Shown: positions 10,690-20,902, numbered from the stretch's first letter. The stretch is 64,000 nt of DNA from Macrotis lagotis (GCF_037893015.1 NC_133664.1:131220600-131284599), one strand, 5' to 3'. Numbers and translations: made by a program. Notes: a model not told the origin generated them from the letters alone.

Positions 10690-10843
10690 TTTTTTGGTTT
10701 TAGATTTTTCAAGGCAATGGGGTTAAGTGGCTTGCCCAAGGCCACACGGCCAGGTAATTATTAAATGTCTGAGGTTGGATTTGAACCCAGGTATTCCTGA
10801 CTTCAAGGCTGGTGCTCTATCCACTGTGCCACCTAGCCACCCT
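10690..10843 (-). mobile_element. tRNA-head SINE, antisense
   Basis: Antisense core caaggcaatggggttaagtg to acctagccaccc. Flanked by GGCTATTTTATTT (from 10,671 and from 10,844). Confidence 0.9.
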
Positions 10844-11112
10844 GGCTATTTTATTTTTAAAGATGTCTACTAAATACCCAGTTTGAGATGTCTGAAAGAC
10901 AGTTGGAAAGGTGAGATTGGAGGTTAGCAGAGAAATTGAGGTAGGAAAGGTGAATTTGACAATCATCAACAAAGAAATGGTAGCTAAATCCATAAGAGTT
11001 GAGATCACCAACTGATGTAGGATAGAGGGAGAAGAGAAGAGAGCCCAGAACAGAACCCTGAGGGACAACTACAGTTAGAAATCATGGTTTGGAGGAAGAT
11101 TCAAAAGGAAAA

Positions 11113-11115
<3 letters not shown>

Positions 11116-11191
<76 letters not shown>
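11116..11191. repeat. (GA)n microsatellite
   Basis: About 38 GA units in the antisense L2. It produces a meaningless Arg-Glu open frame. Confidence 0.95.
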
Positions 11192-11194
<3 letters not shown>

Positions 11195-11370
11195 AGAAAC
11201 AGACAGATAAGCAAGGGGAAAACCAAGAGAGATCAGTGTCCTGAAAACCTGGATAGAAGAAAATATCTAGGAGGGGTCAGGGATCACCTGTGTCAAAGAC
11301 TGCAGAGAGGTCAAGAAAAATGAGAACTGAAAAAAAAGGGGCCATTGAATTTGTCAGCTAATGGTCTTTC

Positions 11371-11755
11371 TTGTAGCAGGGATTATAGAAACACACCACC
11401 ATAACTGGCATCCTCTTTGATTTCTAACCAGAAGGATCCATTCTATCTGCTTCTCCCTCATACTATTGATCCAAAGAACTCCCTAGCAGATTACCTTAAT
11501 GAGTTTTTATGACTATAAAATCTCATAACTTGGTGGCCAACTTTCTCGTGAAAAGGTTTCTTAGATAGACTGGTCCTCCGACTAGACAGGCACATTCTCC
11601 AAAGCAGTCTGACACAGTCAAATGCAAGGAGGTTCACCTCTCAACATCTCCCAGAGAAAACTAGCTTTGGCTCTGACTTTCATTGTGGTGACCAAGAATA
11701 GAGTATTTTGTACCTAGAAGCTTCAAGGTAAGTTCCAGACTCCTTTGGTTAACAA
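11371..11755. other. Unclassified, with possible 7SL-like scrap
   Basis: The minus strand of 11,379-11,412 reads like the 5' domain of 7SL RNA (GGTGGTGTGTTTCTATAATC against the GCGGTGGCGCGTGCCTGTAGTC type of text). It is too short to be sure. Nothing else is recognised. Confidence 0.25.
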
Positions 11756-11756
11756 A

Positions 11757-12265
11757 TTTCCTGACTTTTCATAAGATTAGAAAAGAATGACCCTGAAATA
11801 AACCCTTTACAATCTGGCTCCAACCTATCTTTCCAATTTCATCATATATTAAACTTTTCCCTGGACTCTGCCACTAATTCAAATTGACTTTTCTGTTCTC
11901 CACCTAGAGCACTTCATTTCTTATTTCTTTGCACTGGATAATCTTATTTCCCTCTCTCCCAGCTCATTACTATAACGCCTATCCCTCCTTATCCTCCTCC
12001 CCCCACAGAAACTCCCTTCTAATCCAAGTCCACCTTCTACATAAAGCCTTTTCTGATTCTCTCCAGACTGCTAGTGCCCATTCTAACTACCTTGTATTTA
12101 TTTTTTTTAATTCTGCATATTCTTAAATATGTCTTTTGTGATAGAATATAAATTAGAGAATACAATTTATTTATTTATTGTCTTTGTATGCCTGGTACCA
12201 AGAAAAGTGTCTAACACACATTAGGTATTTTAAAATAAATACTCATTGACTAATGTAATGTATAG
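11757..12265 (+). mobile_element. L2 LINE 3' end, sense
   Basis: Follows L2 from ctttacaatctggctccaacc (11,807) through taaagccttttctgattct (12,042), ctagtgcccattctaactacc, and the tail tgtctttgtatgcctggtacc ... aataaatactcattgacta. Confidence 0.8.
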
Positions 12266-12366
12266 TGATTTTTACATTTTCTTTTATCATTTCTTTAATT
12301 CAAGAAACAATTTTAGAAAAGATCTCTTCTAGAAATCAAAATAAATATTTTCAAAAGTTATTTTAA

Positions 12367-12486
12367 GGTCAGCTGGTGGTACAGTGGATAAAACATGGTA
12401 CCTAAGTTCAAATCTGGGATCAGACACTAGCTGTGTGACCTTGGGCAAGTCACTTAATTCCATTGCCTCACCCAGCCCCTCCCAAA
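12367..12486 (+). mobile_element. tRNA-derived SINE, sense
   Basis: Diverged head (cagctggtggtacagtggat), B box AAGTTCAAATC, then tgtgaccttgggcaagtcac and an A-run. Flanked by AAAAGTTATTTTAA-type duplications (about 12,353-12,366 and 12,487-12,500). Confidence 0.8.
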
Positions 12487-12500
12487 AAAAAGTTATTTAA

Positions 12501-13262
12501 AATAAATCTGTGGTGTTATTAGGGAATAGTTTCGAGAGGCAATAATTGATTCCCTTGTATTGAAACACCTGTAGATTTCAGAACTTACAAATTTGTTGGA
12601 ATGCTGCTTTATTATACAAGTTCTAATAGATATGTGAGCTGAGGAGTCTGTTTATAATCACCATTCACCAAAAGAATCATTTTATTTCTCTTTATCTTAG
12701 AGAATCCAATATTAAGTAATTGTAGAGGAAATTAGAGGTCTTGAAGAGTCACAAGCATATTGAGAAATGAAATTTGAGTATCGCTGCATAAAAATCCTCA
12801 GGAAAGTAATTCATTTTTTCCTCTTCCTCTCTGGATAGGTAAGTATCAAGGGAGACAATACGATTTTCTGCTCACCAGAACAGATACAAAGTCTGAGGTT
12901 TTATTGCTGGCAGTTATACATTTTAAAGGGAAAGATACAGACCTACAGCTGTGAAGGGAATGGTCTTAACTTTCCTTTCTTCCCTTTTGTTCTTCTCCAA
13001 CTTCATTTGCATCCAATCAAAAAGAATCTTCAAATATGATGAACTTCAATGCAGGATTTTGAGGATAAAGGATCACAATCAGAGATACAACTCTAGTTAA
13101 AAATCAAATCCTAAATCAGATAACTGTCTTTAAATCAAACAAAATCATCACCAGAAGCTGTGTTCTATGAGATTAGATTGAATCTGGGAGCAGGGAATTC
13201 TGGTGACTTTTATTAGCCTTCCCTAGCTAGGTGTGGTACCTCAGGTATATACTATCTAGCCA
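12501..13262. other. Unclassified intergenic sequence
   Basis: No gene or named repeat recognised. Confidence 0.4.
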
Positions 13263-13274
13263 TTGTTATATTCT

Positions 13275-13337
13275 TTTTTTTTATCTTAATTTTTTATTTA
13301 AGGCACTGAGGTTAAGTGACATGCCCAAAGTCACCCT
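13275..13337 (-). mobile_element. Strongly truncated SINE, antisense
   Basis: Only the T-run and 3' core remain (gcactgaggttaagtgacatg). Flanked by exact TTGTTATATTCT (13,263-13,274 and 13,338-13,349), so the copy was truncated when it inserted. Confidence 0.8.
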
Positions 13338-13448
13338 TTGTTATATTCTAAAACAAAATGCTGTCCCAGTCTGGGAGAGATGTTCTAGACTCCATAACTT
13401 AAATAGAATGTGTGGTAGACTTGCATCTAATTTGGTTTCCTTTTAATG

Positions 13449-13645
13449 TAGGTGGAAAGCTTTTTTTTTCTTCCAAAGGCCATTTGGATATTTATCACAT
13501 CATTCAAAGATTATGCAAAATCATCAACTTAAAAATTCTAACCCTAAAGAGCACCTAGATCTATTGAACTTTGAGTTCTGCCTGCAGTTGCCTTGGCAGC
13601 CCCAGACCAAATGATTTCTCAGGCTCTATACCACCCAGCCCAAGG
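13449..13645. mobile_element. hAT-like element, relative of 3,974-4,169
   Basis: Shares ggccatttggatatttatca, atcaacttaaaaattc, agatctattgaa and gccccagaccaaatgattt with the element at 3,974. Terminal repeats are decayed (GGTGGAAAGC; CCACCCAGCCC). Confidence 0.6.
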
Positions 13646-13799
13646 TAGGGAGGAGAATTTCCATTGCTCTGTGAAGACGTTTTTCTGCTAATGTTAATGA
13701 TGAAAAGGTAAGAAATGCCTTTTAAACTTATCCTAGGTAACCTAATTATTTTTATTGCTATTTATGGTCCAATAAAATTTTACTGAAATCTAATTTCAA

Positions 13800-14180
13800 G
13801 TCTGAATAGCAGTTGGACAAACCTGATCTGTGCCTTTCTCAGAATAGATGGAAACCCAGAGCCCAGCAGATGAAAAGATAGTGGTTTTACAATCAGGACA
13901 CTTCTTGGAGATGTTCACATCTCGCCCCTCAGGGGCCACACTACCTAGAAGAAAGAGAGACTTGGTGCTTAGAAGGATCTGTGATGATGATAGTAAAGGA
14001 TAGCAGCAGCTCTGCTGCCTTGGGAGGAATGGGCTGTCCACAAGTGTGTGCCTTCTACGTGCATTTTAGCCAAAGAGCTCCTGACCTGGACCCCCCTCAT
14101 GAAGGTTTCCTGGCCACTTGTGATCCCTTCTTGGATACACAAAGCATCCATTCTTCCAGAACCTGCTTTTCCCTGCTTTC
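13800..14180 (-). other. GC-richer unclassified block with minus-strand open frame
   Basis: An open frame of 81 codons (13,796-14,041) lies in a block with visibly higher GC than its surroundings. On the minus strand a pyrimidine tract and TTCTTCTAG at about 13,945-13,960 precede the downstream coding-like part, which contains CPDC. No family recognised. It could be an exon, a processed pseudogene scrap or an LTR. Confidence 0.25.
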
Positions 14181-14249
14181 ATAAGGGCAACTCAGAAAAG
14201 TGAATGTCTCTTGTCACTTTACTTGCTTTCCTCTTTCATAGAAATAAAA

Positions 14250-14420
14250 ATTTAGACCATGTTGGCACCTCAAAGATGAGGTCCCTCATTTTATATTTGA
14301 GGAAGCTGAGATTAAGTAACTTGCTGTGGGTCCTACAGTTAGTGTCTGGGTCAAGATTTGAACTCAGGCCTTTTTGACTTCATGTCCATGTCCTACTCAT
14401 TACCATGCTGCCTATAAAAT
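14250..14420 (-). mobile_element. MIR-type SINE, antisense
   Basis: Antisense MIR core: attttatatttgaggaagctgag, agattaagtaacttgc, aagatttgaactcaggcc. A second shorter MIR-core scrap follows at about 14,590-14,660. Confidence 0.65.
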
Positions 14421-15002
14421 CAATTACTCAAGGGGAGCTTTTGATTCAATACAAATTGTTTTGAACTAGTATCTCCTCAGGTTTACCAGTAAAAATATAA
14501 ACATTGATTTATTCACCTTTACTATCTTTGTTTTTCAGAGGCAAGGATACAATTTTACTCTGATATTTCATTACTAGATTGACTCTGGGTTCTTATTTTA
14601 TTGGTTAGGAAAATAAGGCCAGGAGAAGTAATTTACCTAAGGTCACAAACTATGACTTTGAGTGTGCAGTGATTTACAGAATTTATTGAACCCAGAGGAG
14701 CTTTTCTGGGACTACAAGTGTGTGTCTGTGTGTCCCAGGTTTTGTATTTGTGCTTCCTATGTCTTGGCTTAACATGGATGATATGGGTTTAATGGAAAGA
14801 CTCAATATTTTCCCTATTTCCTTAAGTTCATCAGATCTTAGAGTTCTTTGACCCAGAGTTTGAATCTTCACTGTTTCCTATCTTATAGCCTTTAATAGTT
14901 TTTCCTTAGTCTCCCTCCCATTTGAGTCTTATAAAACTTTTGGAAGACCAGCAACAATTTATTCACTCACCTGTTAAGTGTTGCATGGGGAAAAATACAC
15001 AC

Positions 15003-15098
15003 GTTACACACACACACACACACACACACATACCCAGATATACACACACACACACACACACACACGTGTGTGTGTGTGTATTATATATATATATATAC
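15003..15098. repeat. (CA)n-(TG)n-(TA)n compound microsatellite with palindrome
   Basis: Two CA runs, then CA directly abutting TG (about 15,043-15,080), then TA. The CA/TG junction is self-complementary and can form a hairpin or cruciform. Confidence 0.9.
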
Positions 15099-15164
15099 TT
15101 ATATGCCTTTCCTCAATCATTATCATACTTTACATTTTATTTCACTATCTCTCATATTTAACAA

Positions 15165-15395
15165 TAACTAACACCTCCATAGCATTTTAAGGTCTGCAAA
15201 GTGCTTTATGTTATCTCATTTGACACTTTACAACTATACTACAAAGTAGGAGCTGTTATACTCATTTTGCAGTTGATGGAACTGAGGCTGAAAGAAGATC
15301 AGAGAAACATGGCTAATAAGTGTCTGAGGCAGCATTCAAACTCAGGTCTTTTTCAATTGGAATCCAGGACTCTAACCACCTAGTTGTCTCATGCA
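15165..15395 (-). mobile_element. MIR/THER-type SINE, antisense
   Basis: Antisense MIR text: aggtctgcaaagtgctttatg, atctcatttgaca, tcattttgcagttgatggaactgaggc, attcaaactcaggtc, ctctaaccacctagttgtc. Confidence 0.75.
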
Positions 15396-15399
15396 ATGT

Positions 15400-15875
15400 T
15401 TTCAAGATCCCTTTCAACTGTAATCTGACTTTACTAACTTAATTGATAATAAAGATTTGAATACTTAAATAACATTAAGCACTAAAGATACTGATGACAA
15501 TAGTTTCTTCATGGTCAAATCACTTTCATCCTACCTTATCCCATAAGCAGGCCATCCTGCATTCTTGTACTAGCTTACTACTATTCATTAGTTATATGAC
15601 CTTAGGTAAGATAATGCTTAGGGTCTGCAGTGGGAGTGGGACCAGATCATCTCAAAGATCCCTCCTAGCTCTTTGCTCCTGTGAACTGGGTGCTTAATCC
15701 CTTTTCTGTTTCTGACACTCCATTAAGATTGTCTTTGAGAAACCAGGGTCACTTCTATGTCCTGATGAGGCATCAAGGGTGTCTTTATCAATACCATTAA
15801 CATCACCGATAGATTTGAATTTTGAAAACAATTAAGGTAAGAGTAATTAAAATTTTGAAAATAAGTAATTATTCA
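15400..15875. other. Unclassified intergenic sequence
   Basis: Includes a MIR-like phrase near 15,590-15,680 (gttatatgaccttaggtaag, tgggaccagatcatctcaaag), otherwise nothing recognised. Confidence 0.4.
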
Positions 15876-15877
15876 TA

Positions 15878-16125
15878 GCTTAGGTGGTTCAGTAGATAAA
15901 GTGCCTCTCCTAGCAAGACTCATCTTCCTGAATTCAAAACTAGCCTCAGACACTTAACTGACCCTGGGCAAGTCACTTAATCCTATTTGCCTTAGTATCT
16001 TCATCTGTAAAATGAGTTGGAGAAAGAAATGACAAATCACTCTAGAATCTTTGCCAAGAAAACCCCAAATGGGATCACAAAAAGTTGGACAGGACTGAAA
16101 GTAATTGGACAATAATAATTATTTA
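15878..16125 (+). mobile_element. MAR1-type SINE, sense
   Basis: Head taggtggttcagtagataaag, core ccctgggcaagtcacttaat, then the MAR1 distinctive part: tcatctgtaaaatgagttgg, agaaagaaatgacaaatcac, gccaagaaaaccccaaatggg, aaaagttggacaggactga. Confidence 0.8.
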
Positions 16126-16779
16126 GTATTTGATAAGATCTCAATACTGCTTCAGATATTATATATAATATATAATACATTACCTGTAAGTACAAAGAAT
16201 AGTTGTCTCATAGAACACATAGGTGGAGAAAATGACAGCATGTTACTAGTTCCAACCATACCATATGGTAAAAATCATAAAAACCTGGAAAGGAAACATT
16301 GCAGCTATTAACTGAGTTTAGGAATTATCCACTTGTCTGGGATAGTTAGTATAGTTGCCTGTATCACAGTGATATGATGAGAACATTAGTTCTCTTTGCT
16401 CCTTAGGGCCACTCAGAGAAAAACTCAGTTCTACTGGTAGTCCCTTCACTTCCTCAAACTGTCTTGCAAATTTGTCTAGAAGACTAGTATGGATGTCCTT
16501 TTTGTATGTTTTGTACAAGGCACATTTAAATTTTTACAAGATTTACTACAAGTTCATCTTTCAGTCATCAAGATGAATGTACTTTTTGTTCTTTAAGGGC
16601 ACAGCATTTAAAATTTGAGAATACTTTTTGTGGGGATGACCCACATGATAGGAATTATAGGAAGAACAACTATTCTTGCAATCACTAACTTTCTGTAAGT
16701 GCCTCACTTCCTGCATTTCATATCTTGATATTTTTGGTATTTTGCATTTTTATTATTCTTTATATATTATTTTTTAGTG
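16126..16779. other. Unclassified intergenic sequence
   Basis: No gene or repeat recognised. The small open frames here look random. Confidence 0.4.
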
Positions 16780-17015
16780 AATACCAATGGACTGTATACC
16801 TTATTTTTGTTCTACATGTAAGGGCAGATGGTACAAATGGACAGATGATAGTCTAGAGTTGAATGGGAGGAGGATGTTGGTACAGATTGTCTTCAGGAAA
16901 TTGCAAAATTCCTTTAATGACCCTAAGTTTTCCATGAAAGACAAGATCTATCTTTTTAATAACATTCTACCAGTATTGCTGTATGGCAGCAAGACGTGCA
17001 ACACAGCTGTCTTTC
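16780..17015 (+). mobile_element. RTE-type LINE fragment (reverse transcriptase C-terminal region)
   Basis: The frame from 16,787 contains LNGRRM, FRKLQ, NDPKFS, KIYLFNNILPVLLYGSKTC. This matches the RTE motif series (GRR..W..F.KL, K..LFN..VLPxLLYGxETW). It is upstream in the protein of the part preserved at 1,400, so the two are separate copies. Confidence 0.7.
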
Positions 17016-17644
17016 AAAAAATTAAAAATAGCACATAGAGGCCCACAGAGAGTTGTGTGGTAGGTGTGAGCAGTCTACAACATATAACCAATAAGGAATA
17101 AGAGTAGAGGTAAAAGATACCAATAAGGAATCCCCTTCTCTCTTCACTTAACTACCTTTACTCAACTTGCCACAAGACCAAAACAAGTCATTTACTTAAA
17201 ATTACAGCCAAACTCCTAATAGATTTGTGATCTTAATTAGTTGGGCTTTTCCTTGATTAGATTTCAACCCACTAATGCTTTCTCATTCTGAGTTTTTTTT
17301 TAAATATTATTCCATTTCAAAGAAACTCACAGATGCTCAGAGGGGTCAAACCATACAACCCAAATCATATTGAAATGTAATTAGAAATGTTTAACAAAAG
17401 ACATTAAAATATAATAAAACATAACTTTACCATAACTACTATGTGAGCTGGAGGGAATCTTAGCTACAGTTTAGGGGCCGGTTTCTATTTGACTTTGACA
17501 AAATAAATGCCTCTACAGAGGATATGTCCAGTGGGATCCAGATTTCTTCTCAACCTTTTTTTTTTCTTTTTAGGGTAGCAATGCAATATTTTGGACTTTG
17601 CTCACTCAACCAAGAAGCATTTTATTCAGCACCTATTAGTTATA
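17016..17644. other. Unclassified intergenic sequence
   Basis: A short direct repeat, taccaataaggaat-like, occurs at about 17,086 and 17,117. Otherwise nothing recognised. Confidence 0.35.
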
Positions 17645-17770
17645 GTTAGAGGCAATGTGGTATAATGGATAGAGAGCTAGCCTTAAACCAGAAAAATCTG
17701 GAATCAGGTCTTGTTTCTTTTATATTGTTTGTGTGAACTCAATCTCTCAGTACTTTTAAGCTAAGCCAGA
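17645..17770 (+). mobile_element. MIR/THER-type SINE, sense
   Basis: Typical start aggcaatgtggtataatggatagagagct with a decayed core. Confidence 0.6.
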
Positions 17771-17913
17771 ACTTTCATGATCTCTTTTTTTCTCCCTTTC
17801 TCTCTCTCTTATCTACCTATATAGATATCTAAATAAATACATACCATATTAGACTTTGAAACCATAAAATTTTAAAATATTACCTAGCTGTGTTATAATG
17901 GCAAGTGCACTGA

Positions 17914-18621
17914 ATTTTTTTTCCTTCTTGATATTTTATTTTCTATTACATGTTATATAGAAATTTTTCAACATTCATTCACTTGCATATTTATAAGTTA
18001 CACATTTTTCTACCAGCGTCCCTTCTCATGCCTCCTCCCTTCAGTGGCAAATAGTCTGGTAAAAGCTGTACACGTGTACTTGTCTTTAACATATTTTCTT
18101 ATTGATCATTTTGTGTTTGAGGAATTAGGACTAAGGGAAAAGAAAGAAAACCATGGGATAGGAAGAAAAAAAGTGAAAATAGTATCCATTCAGATTCTGT
18201 GTGGGTTTTTTTCCCCTTCTCTGTGTGGTTGGCATTGGCCATTAACAGGTCTCCCAGGGTTGTTCCAGAACTCTGAACTGCTAAGAGGAGAAGCATGTCA
18301 TCAACTCACAATGTTTTTGTTCATGTGAATCATGTTCTCTTGGTTCTGCTCCCTTTGCTCAGCATTGGTTCGTGTAAATCTTTCCATGCTTCTTTAAAGT
18401 CTGATCATTCATGGTTTCTTATAGAACAATAGTATTCCATAACATTCATATACTGTAACTCGTTCAGCCATTCCCTAATTGATGGGCATCTCCCTCAATT
18501 TCTGATTCTTTACCACCACAAAAAGAGGTGCTGTCAATATTTTAGAACATGTGGGCCTTTCCCCATTTTTACTTTTGGATATAGGTCTAGTTTTGGAATT
18601 GCTGGGACAAAGGATATGATC
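17914..18621 (-). mobile_element. L1 LINE 3' end, antisense
   Basis: 3' untranslated text (atgttatatagaaatttttcaac at 17,950; accatgggataggaag at 18,151) leads into the antisense C-terminal ORF2 region (gttctgctccctttgctcagc at 18,343, atagaacaatagtattccat at 18,422, attgctgggacaaagg at 18,598). 5'-truncated, with no usable frame. Confidence 0.8.
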
Positions 18622-18757
18622 ATAATTTATGCCCCCAAACCCCACATGGAATCTGAATGGATACTATTTTCACTTCTCTTATGTTTTTCCTTCCTGTCCT
18701 AATTTGTCAAACGCAAAATGACTAATAAGAAAATATGTTAAAGACAAGTATACACGG
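18070..18757. repeat. Inverted repeat with ~130-140-bp arms
   Basis: Left arm is 18,070-18,209 and right arm is 18,633-18,757, reverse complementary. Examples are agtatccattcagattc against gaatctgaatggatact, and cttgtctttaacatattttc against its complement at about 18,726-18,745. Both arms are L1 3' untranslated sequence in opposite orientation, about 420 bp apart. Confidence 0.8.
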
Positions 18758-18782
18758 ATAAAAATAGATTTTCATTATTTGA

Positions 18783-18935
18783 ACATCTGGGTTTGACTCC
18801 TGACCCCACGAATGACTATTTTTGGGTGACCTTGCGCATGTCACTTTTTTTTTTGTGGTTTCCTTTTGCGTAAAATGAGGAAATTTGAAAAGATGACCTT
18901 TTTGGCTCTTGCGTGTCTCCGATCCTGTGATCTAT
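18783..18935 (+). mobile_element. MIR-type SINE, sense
   Basis: gactcctgaccccacgaatgac, gggtgaccttgcgcatgtcac, cgtaaaatgaggaaatttg and gatcctgtgatct follow the MIR core. Confidence 0.7.
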
Positions 18936-18989
18936 GAACAGAAAGTCAATTACGGAACACACGTTTCTGAGGAATTGGTTGCAAGGTGC

Positions 18990-20110
18990 ACCTGGCTCTG
19001 GGGTCCGGAAGACCCGACAGGCCGCGTGACGTAGGGCCATCCCATCGCGCCCCCAAAACAAACACAAACAGAGAAAGGCCTTTATTCCGCGCTGGGGTCA
19101 GCGCGGGGACGGGACACAGGAGCAACGCCCCCTGCCGGCGACCGCTATCTAAGCGAGCCGGATGCGGACGGCTAGGCTCCGTGGAAGGAAGGGGGAGGGG
19201 CGCGACCCCGCGGCGGCCGGGAGGGAGGCCGAGAGCTCGGCGCTGGCGCTCCGAGCGGGGCTGAAGCGCTTTGGGCCAGGGGTGCCGGGCTTAATCGGTT
19301 AAAAAGTGCGGCCTCCGGGGCGCCGAGCGCGGCATGCTCATGTTCCTCCGTCGTGGCCGCGGGTGGGACCGAGGAGACCCACCAAGGCTCCTTTCCGGGC
19401 GCTTTCCCCTCGTGCCTTCCAGGAACGCCGCGTCGGGACCGGAGTCGGCGGCAGCTCCCGCTCCCACGTGGCAACCCCAGACAGCGCCGCGACTGAAGCC
19501 TCGGGGGGCGGGGCTGCCCGCCGAGACCCCGCCCCTCTCCGCCCTCCTGAGCGGTCCGTGAGCCCGGGGGCGGGGCCTCCTCCTCGCTAGGCCAATGGAG
19601 GCCAAGCAGGGGCGGGGCTTGCAACTCGGTCCTCCACCGCCGGGGGGCGCGACCGGCTTCCCCAGCGGGGAGCGCTCATTGGCCGCCGCGGGCGAAGGGG
19701 CGGGAAGAGGGCGCGGGCCAGGGGTGGGGAGCCGGGCTTCCTCCCGTGCACAAGCCCGGCTGGAAGGGAAGCGCGCGGCTGAGCCGGCTGGCTCCGCGGC
19801 CTCGGGCCGGGACTGCACGTGAGCGGCGGCCGCCGGGCGGGCGGCAGGCGGGAGCGCGGGGCGGCGGGCGCCGGTAAGAGCCGGGGGCTGGGCGGGGGGC
19901 ACGTCGCCCCCGGGGCGCGCGCGCAGGTGTCCTCGGGCGAGAGGAGGGGCGCCCCGGGGGCGCGGGCGGGGCGGGGCCGGCGAGCATCCCCCGCCCCCGC
20001 CGAGCCGGGCCCCCGGGAGGGGGCGCCCCCAGCGCCCGGAGCCCCGAGGCGCCCCCGCACCGCGCGGGGCTGGCAGCCGGCCGCCGGCCCGGGGCTTTGT
20101 GAGTCTGCAG
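18990..20110 (+). promoter_or_regulatory. FAM3C: FAM3C CpG-island promoter
   Basis: A sharp switch from AT-rich to CpG-dense sequence. No TATA box at a sensible place. Visible sites: GC boxes at about 19,503-19,514, 19,566-19,576, 19,610-19,618 and 19,695-19,703; CCAAT at 19,592-19,596 and an inverted CCAAT (ATTGG) at about 19,678-19,682; CACGTG E-boxes at 19,465-19,470 and 19,816-19,821; and a CRE-like TGACGTA at about 19,027. This is the usual dispersed-start housekeeping layout. It directly precedes the exon 1 donor. Long open frames here on both strands are products of high GC. Confidence 0.85.
19735..19873 (+). other. FAM3C: FAM3C exon 1 (non-coding; start approximate)
   Basis: The 3' boundary is set by a strong donor, ggcgccg/GTAAGAG, with GT at 19,874. 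The 5' end is not visible from sequence; I place it just downstream of the inverted CCAAT and the GC box. The segment contains no ATG, consistent with a purely untranslated first exon spliced to exon 2 across 14.7 kb. Transcript mapping is needed for the start site. Confidence 0.6.
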
Positions 20111-20121
20111 CCTGGGGAGCC

Positions 20122-20138
20122 GGGGGGGGGGGGGGGGG
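20122..20138 (+). repeat. 17-bp G homopolymer
   Basis: Uninterrupted G run at the 3' edge of the CpG island, about 250 bp inside intron 1. Able to form G-quadruplexes in DNA or nascent RNA. Confidence 0.95.
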
Positions 20139-20147
20139 AGTGAGTGT

Positions 20148-20187
<40 letters not shown>

Positions 20188-20627
20188 AGAGTGTGAGTGC
20201 GAGACTGTGTGTGTGTCAATGTGTGTGTCTGTATTGTGTGAGTGTGTGTGTGAGTGTGTTATGTGTCTGTGCATGTGAGATTGTGAGTGTGAGACTATCA
20301 ATTTGTGTGTGTGAGAGTGTGTGTGTTGTCAGTGTGTGTATGTGTGAGAGGGTGAATGTGAGACTGTCAGTTTGTGTGTGTGAGACTGTGTGTCTGAGTG
20401 TGTGCTATGTGTCTGTGTGTGTGTGAGTGTGAGACTGTGTGTCAGTTTGTGTCTGTGTGTGTGAGAGTGTGAGACTGTGTGTCTGTTTCTGAGTGTGTGT
20501 GTGAGTGTGTATGTGTGAGAGTGAGACTGTGTTTGTGTGTGTTTCTGAGTGTGTGTGAATGTGTTTGTGTGAGAGTGTGAGACTGTGTGTGTGTGTTTGA
20601 GTGTGTGAGTGTGTGTATGTGTGAGAG

Positions 20628-20666
<39 letters not shown>
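20139..20666 (+). repeat. GT-rich minisatellite, ~530 bp
   Basis: A (GT)n core at both ends (20,150-20,180 and 20,637-20,664). Between them are degenerate units mixing GTGTGTGTGAG, GTGAGACTGT and GTCTGAGTGTGTG. It gives long artefact frames (Cys-Val on plus, His-Thr on minus) that are not genes. Confidence 0.95.
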
Positions 20667-20843
20667 CTAGGGGGGCCGCGGGGAGCCGGTGCCAGCCCCG
20701 TGGAGGGTGGAATTGCCCCACGGCTCACCTGCCGAGCCGCCTCGGTGCTCGCCTTCACCTAAGCCTCCGGGCACGTCCTACCGGCTGATCCAACTAACCA
20801 GCTGCTTGCAAATCCGACCGCAGGTTCCACATACCTGCACCCT

Positions 20844-20902
20844 CTGGCATCTGACTTTTTTTTCTGCTATCTGACTTTTTTTTCTGGCATCTGACTTTTT
20901 TT
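20844..20902 (+). repeat. 20-bp tandem repeat, three units
   Basis: Units start at 20,844, 20,864 and 20,884, each CTGNNATCTGACTTTTTTTT with one or two changes. Confidence 0.9.

Larger units (their letters stand above)
8268..11370 (-). mobile_element. Long L2 LINE relic, antisense, host to many insertions
   Basis: It starts with the antisense L2 3' end (aataaacatttattaagcacct at about 8,312) and runs back through the body to the reverse-transcriptase region near 11,200-11,360 (aaagactgcagagaggtcaag, ccattgaatttgtcagctaat). Landmarks between are aaggaagccagggaggtcag (9,085), gaagccactggagtttatt (9,979), gatgattcctaggtttcaag (10,609) and agaagagagcccagaacaga (11,034). Insertions: hAT-like 8,560-9,077; SINE 9,249-9,412; LTR-like 9,536-9,959; hAT-like fragment 10,209-10,460; SINE 10,690-10,843; and a (GA)n array. 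No frame remains. Confidence 0.75.

Noticed and set aside
11084-11323. 79-codon Arg-Glu-rich frame (and the similar minus frame at 23,611-23,826)
   Set aside because: Translation of (GA)n/(CT)n microsatellites.
19291-20301. A 336-codon minus-strand open frame and several overlapping long frames in the CpG island
   Set aside because: They arise from stop-poor GC-rich sequence plus the GT repeat, and the product is Pro/Arg/His-Thr-rich without domain logic. Frames are open on both strands at once.
20151-20758. Cys-Val and His-Thr repeat proteins
   Set aside because: Translation of the GT-rich minisatellite.
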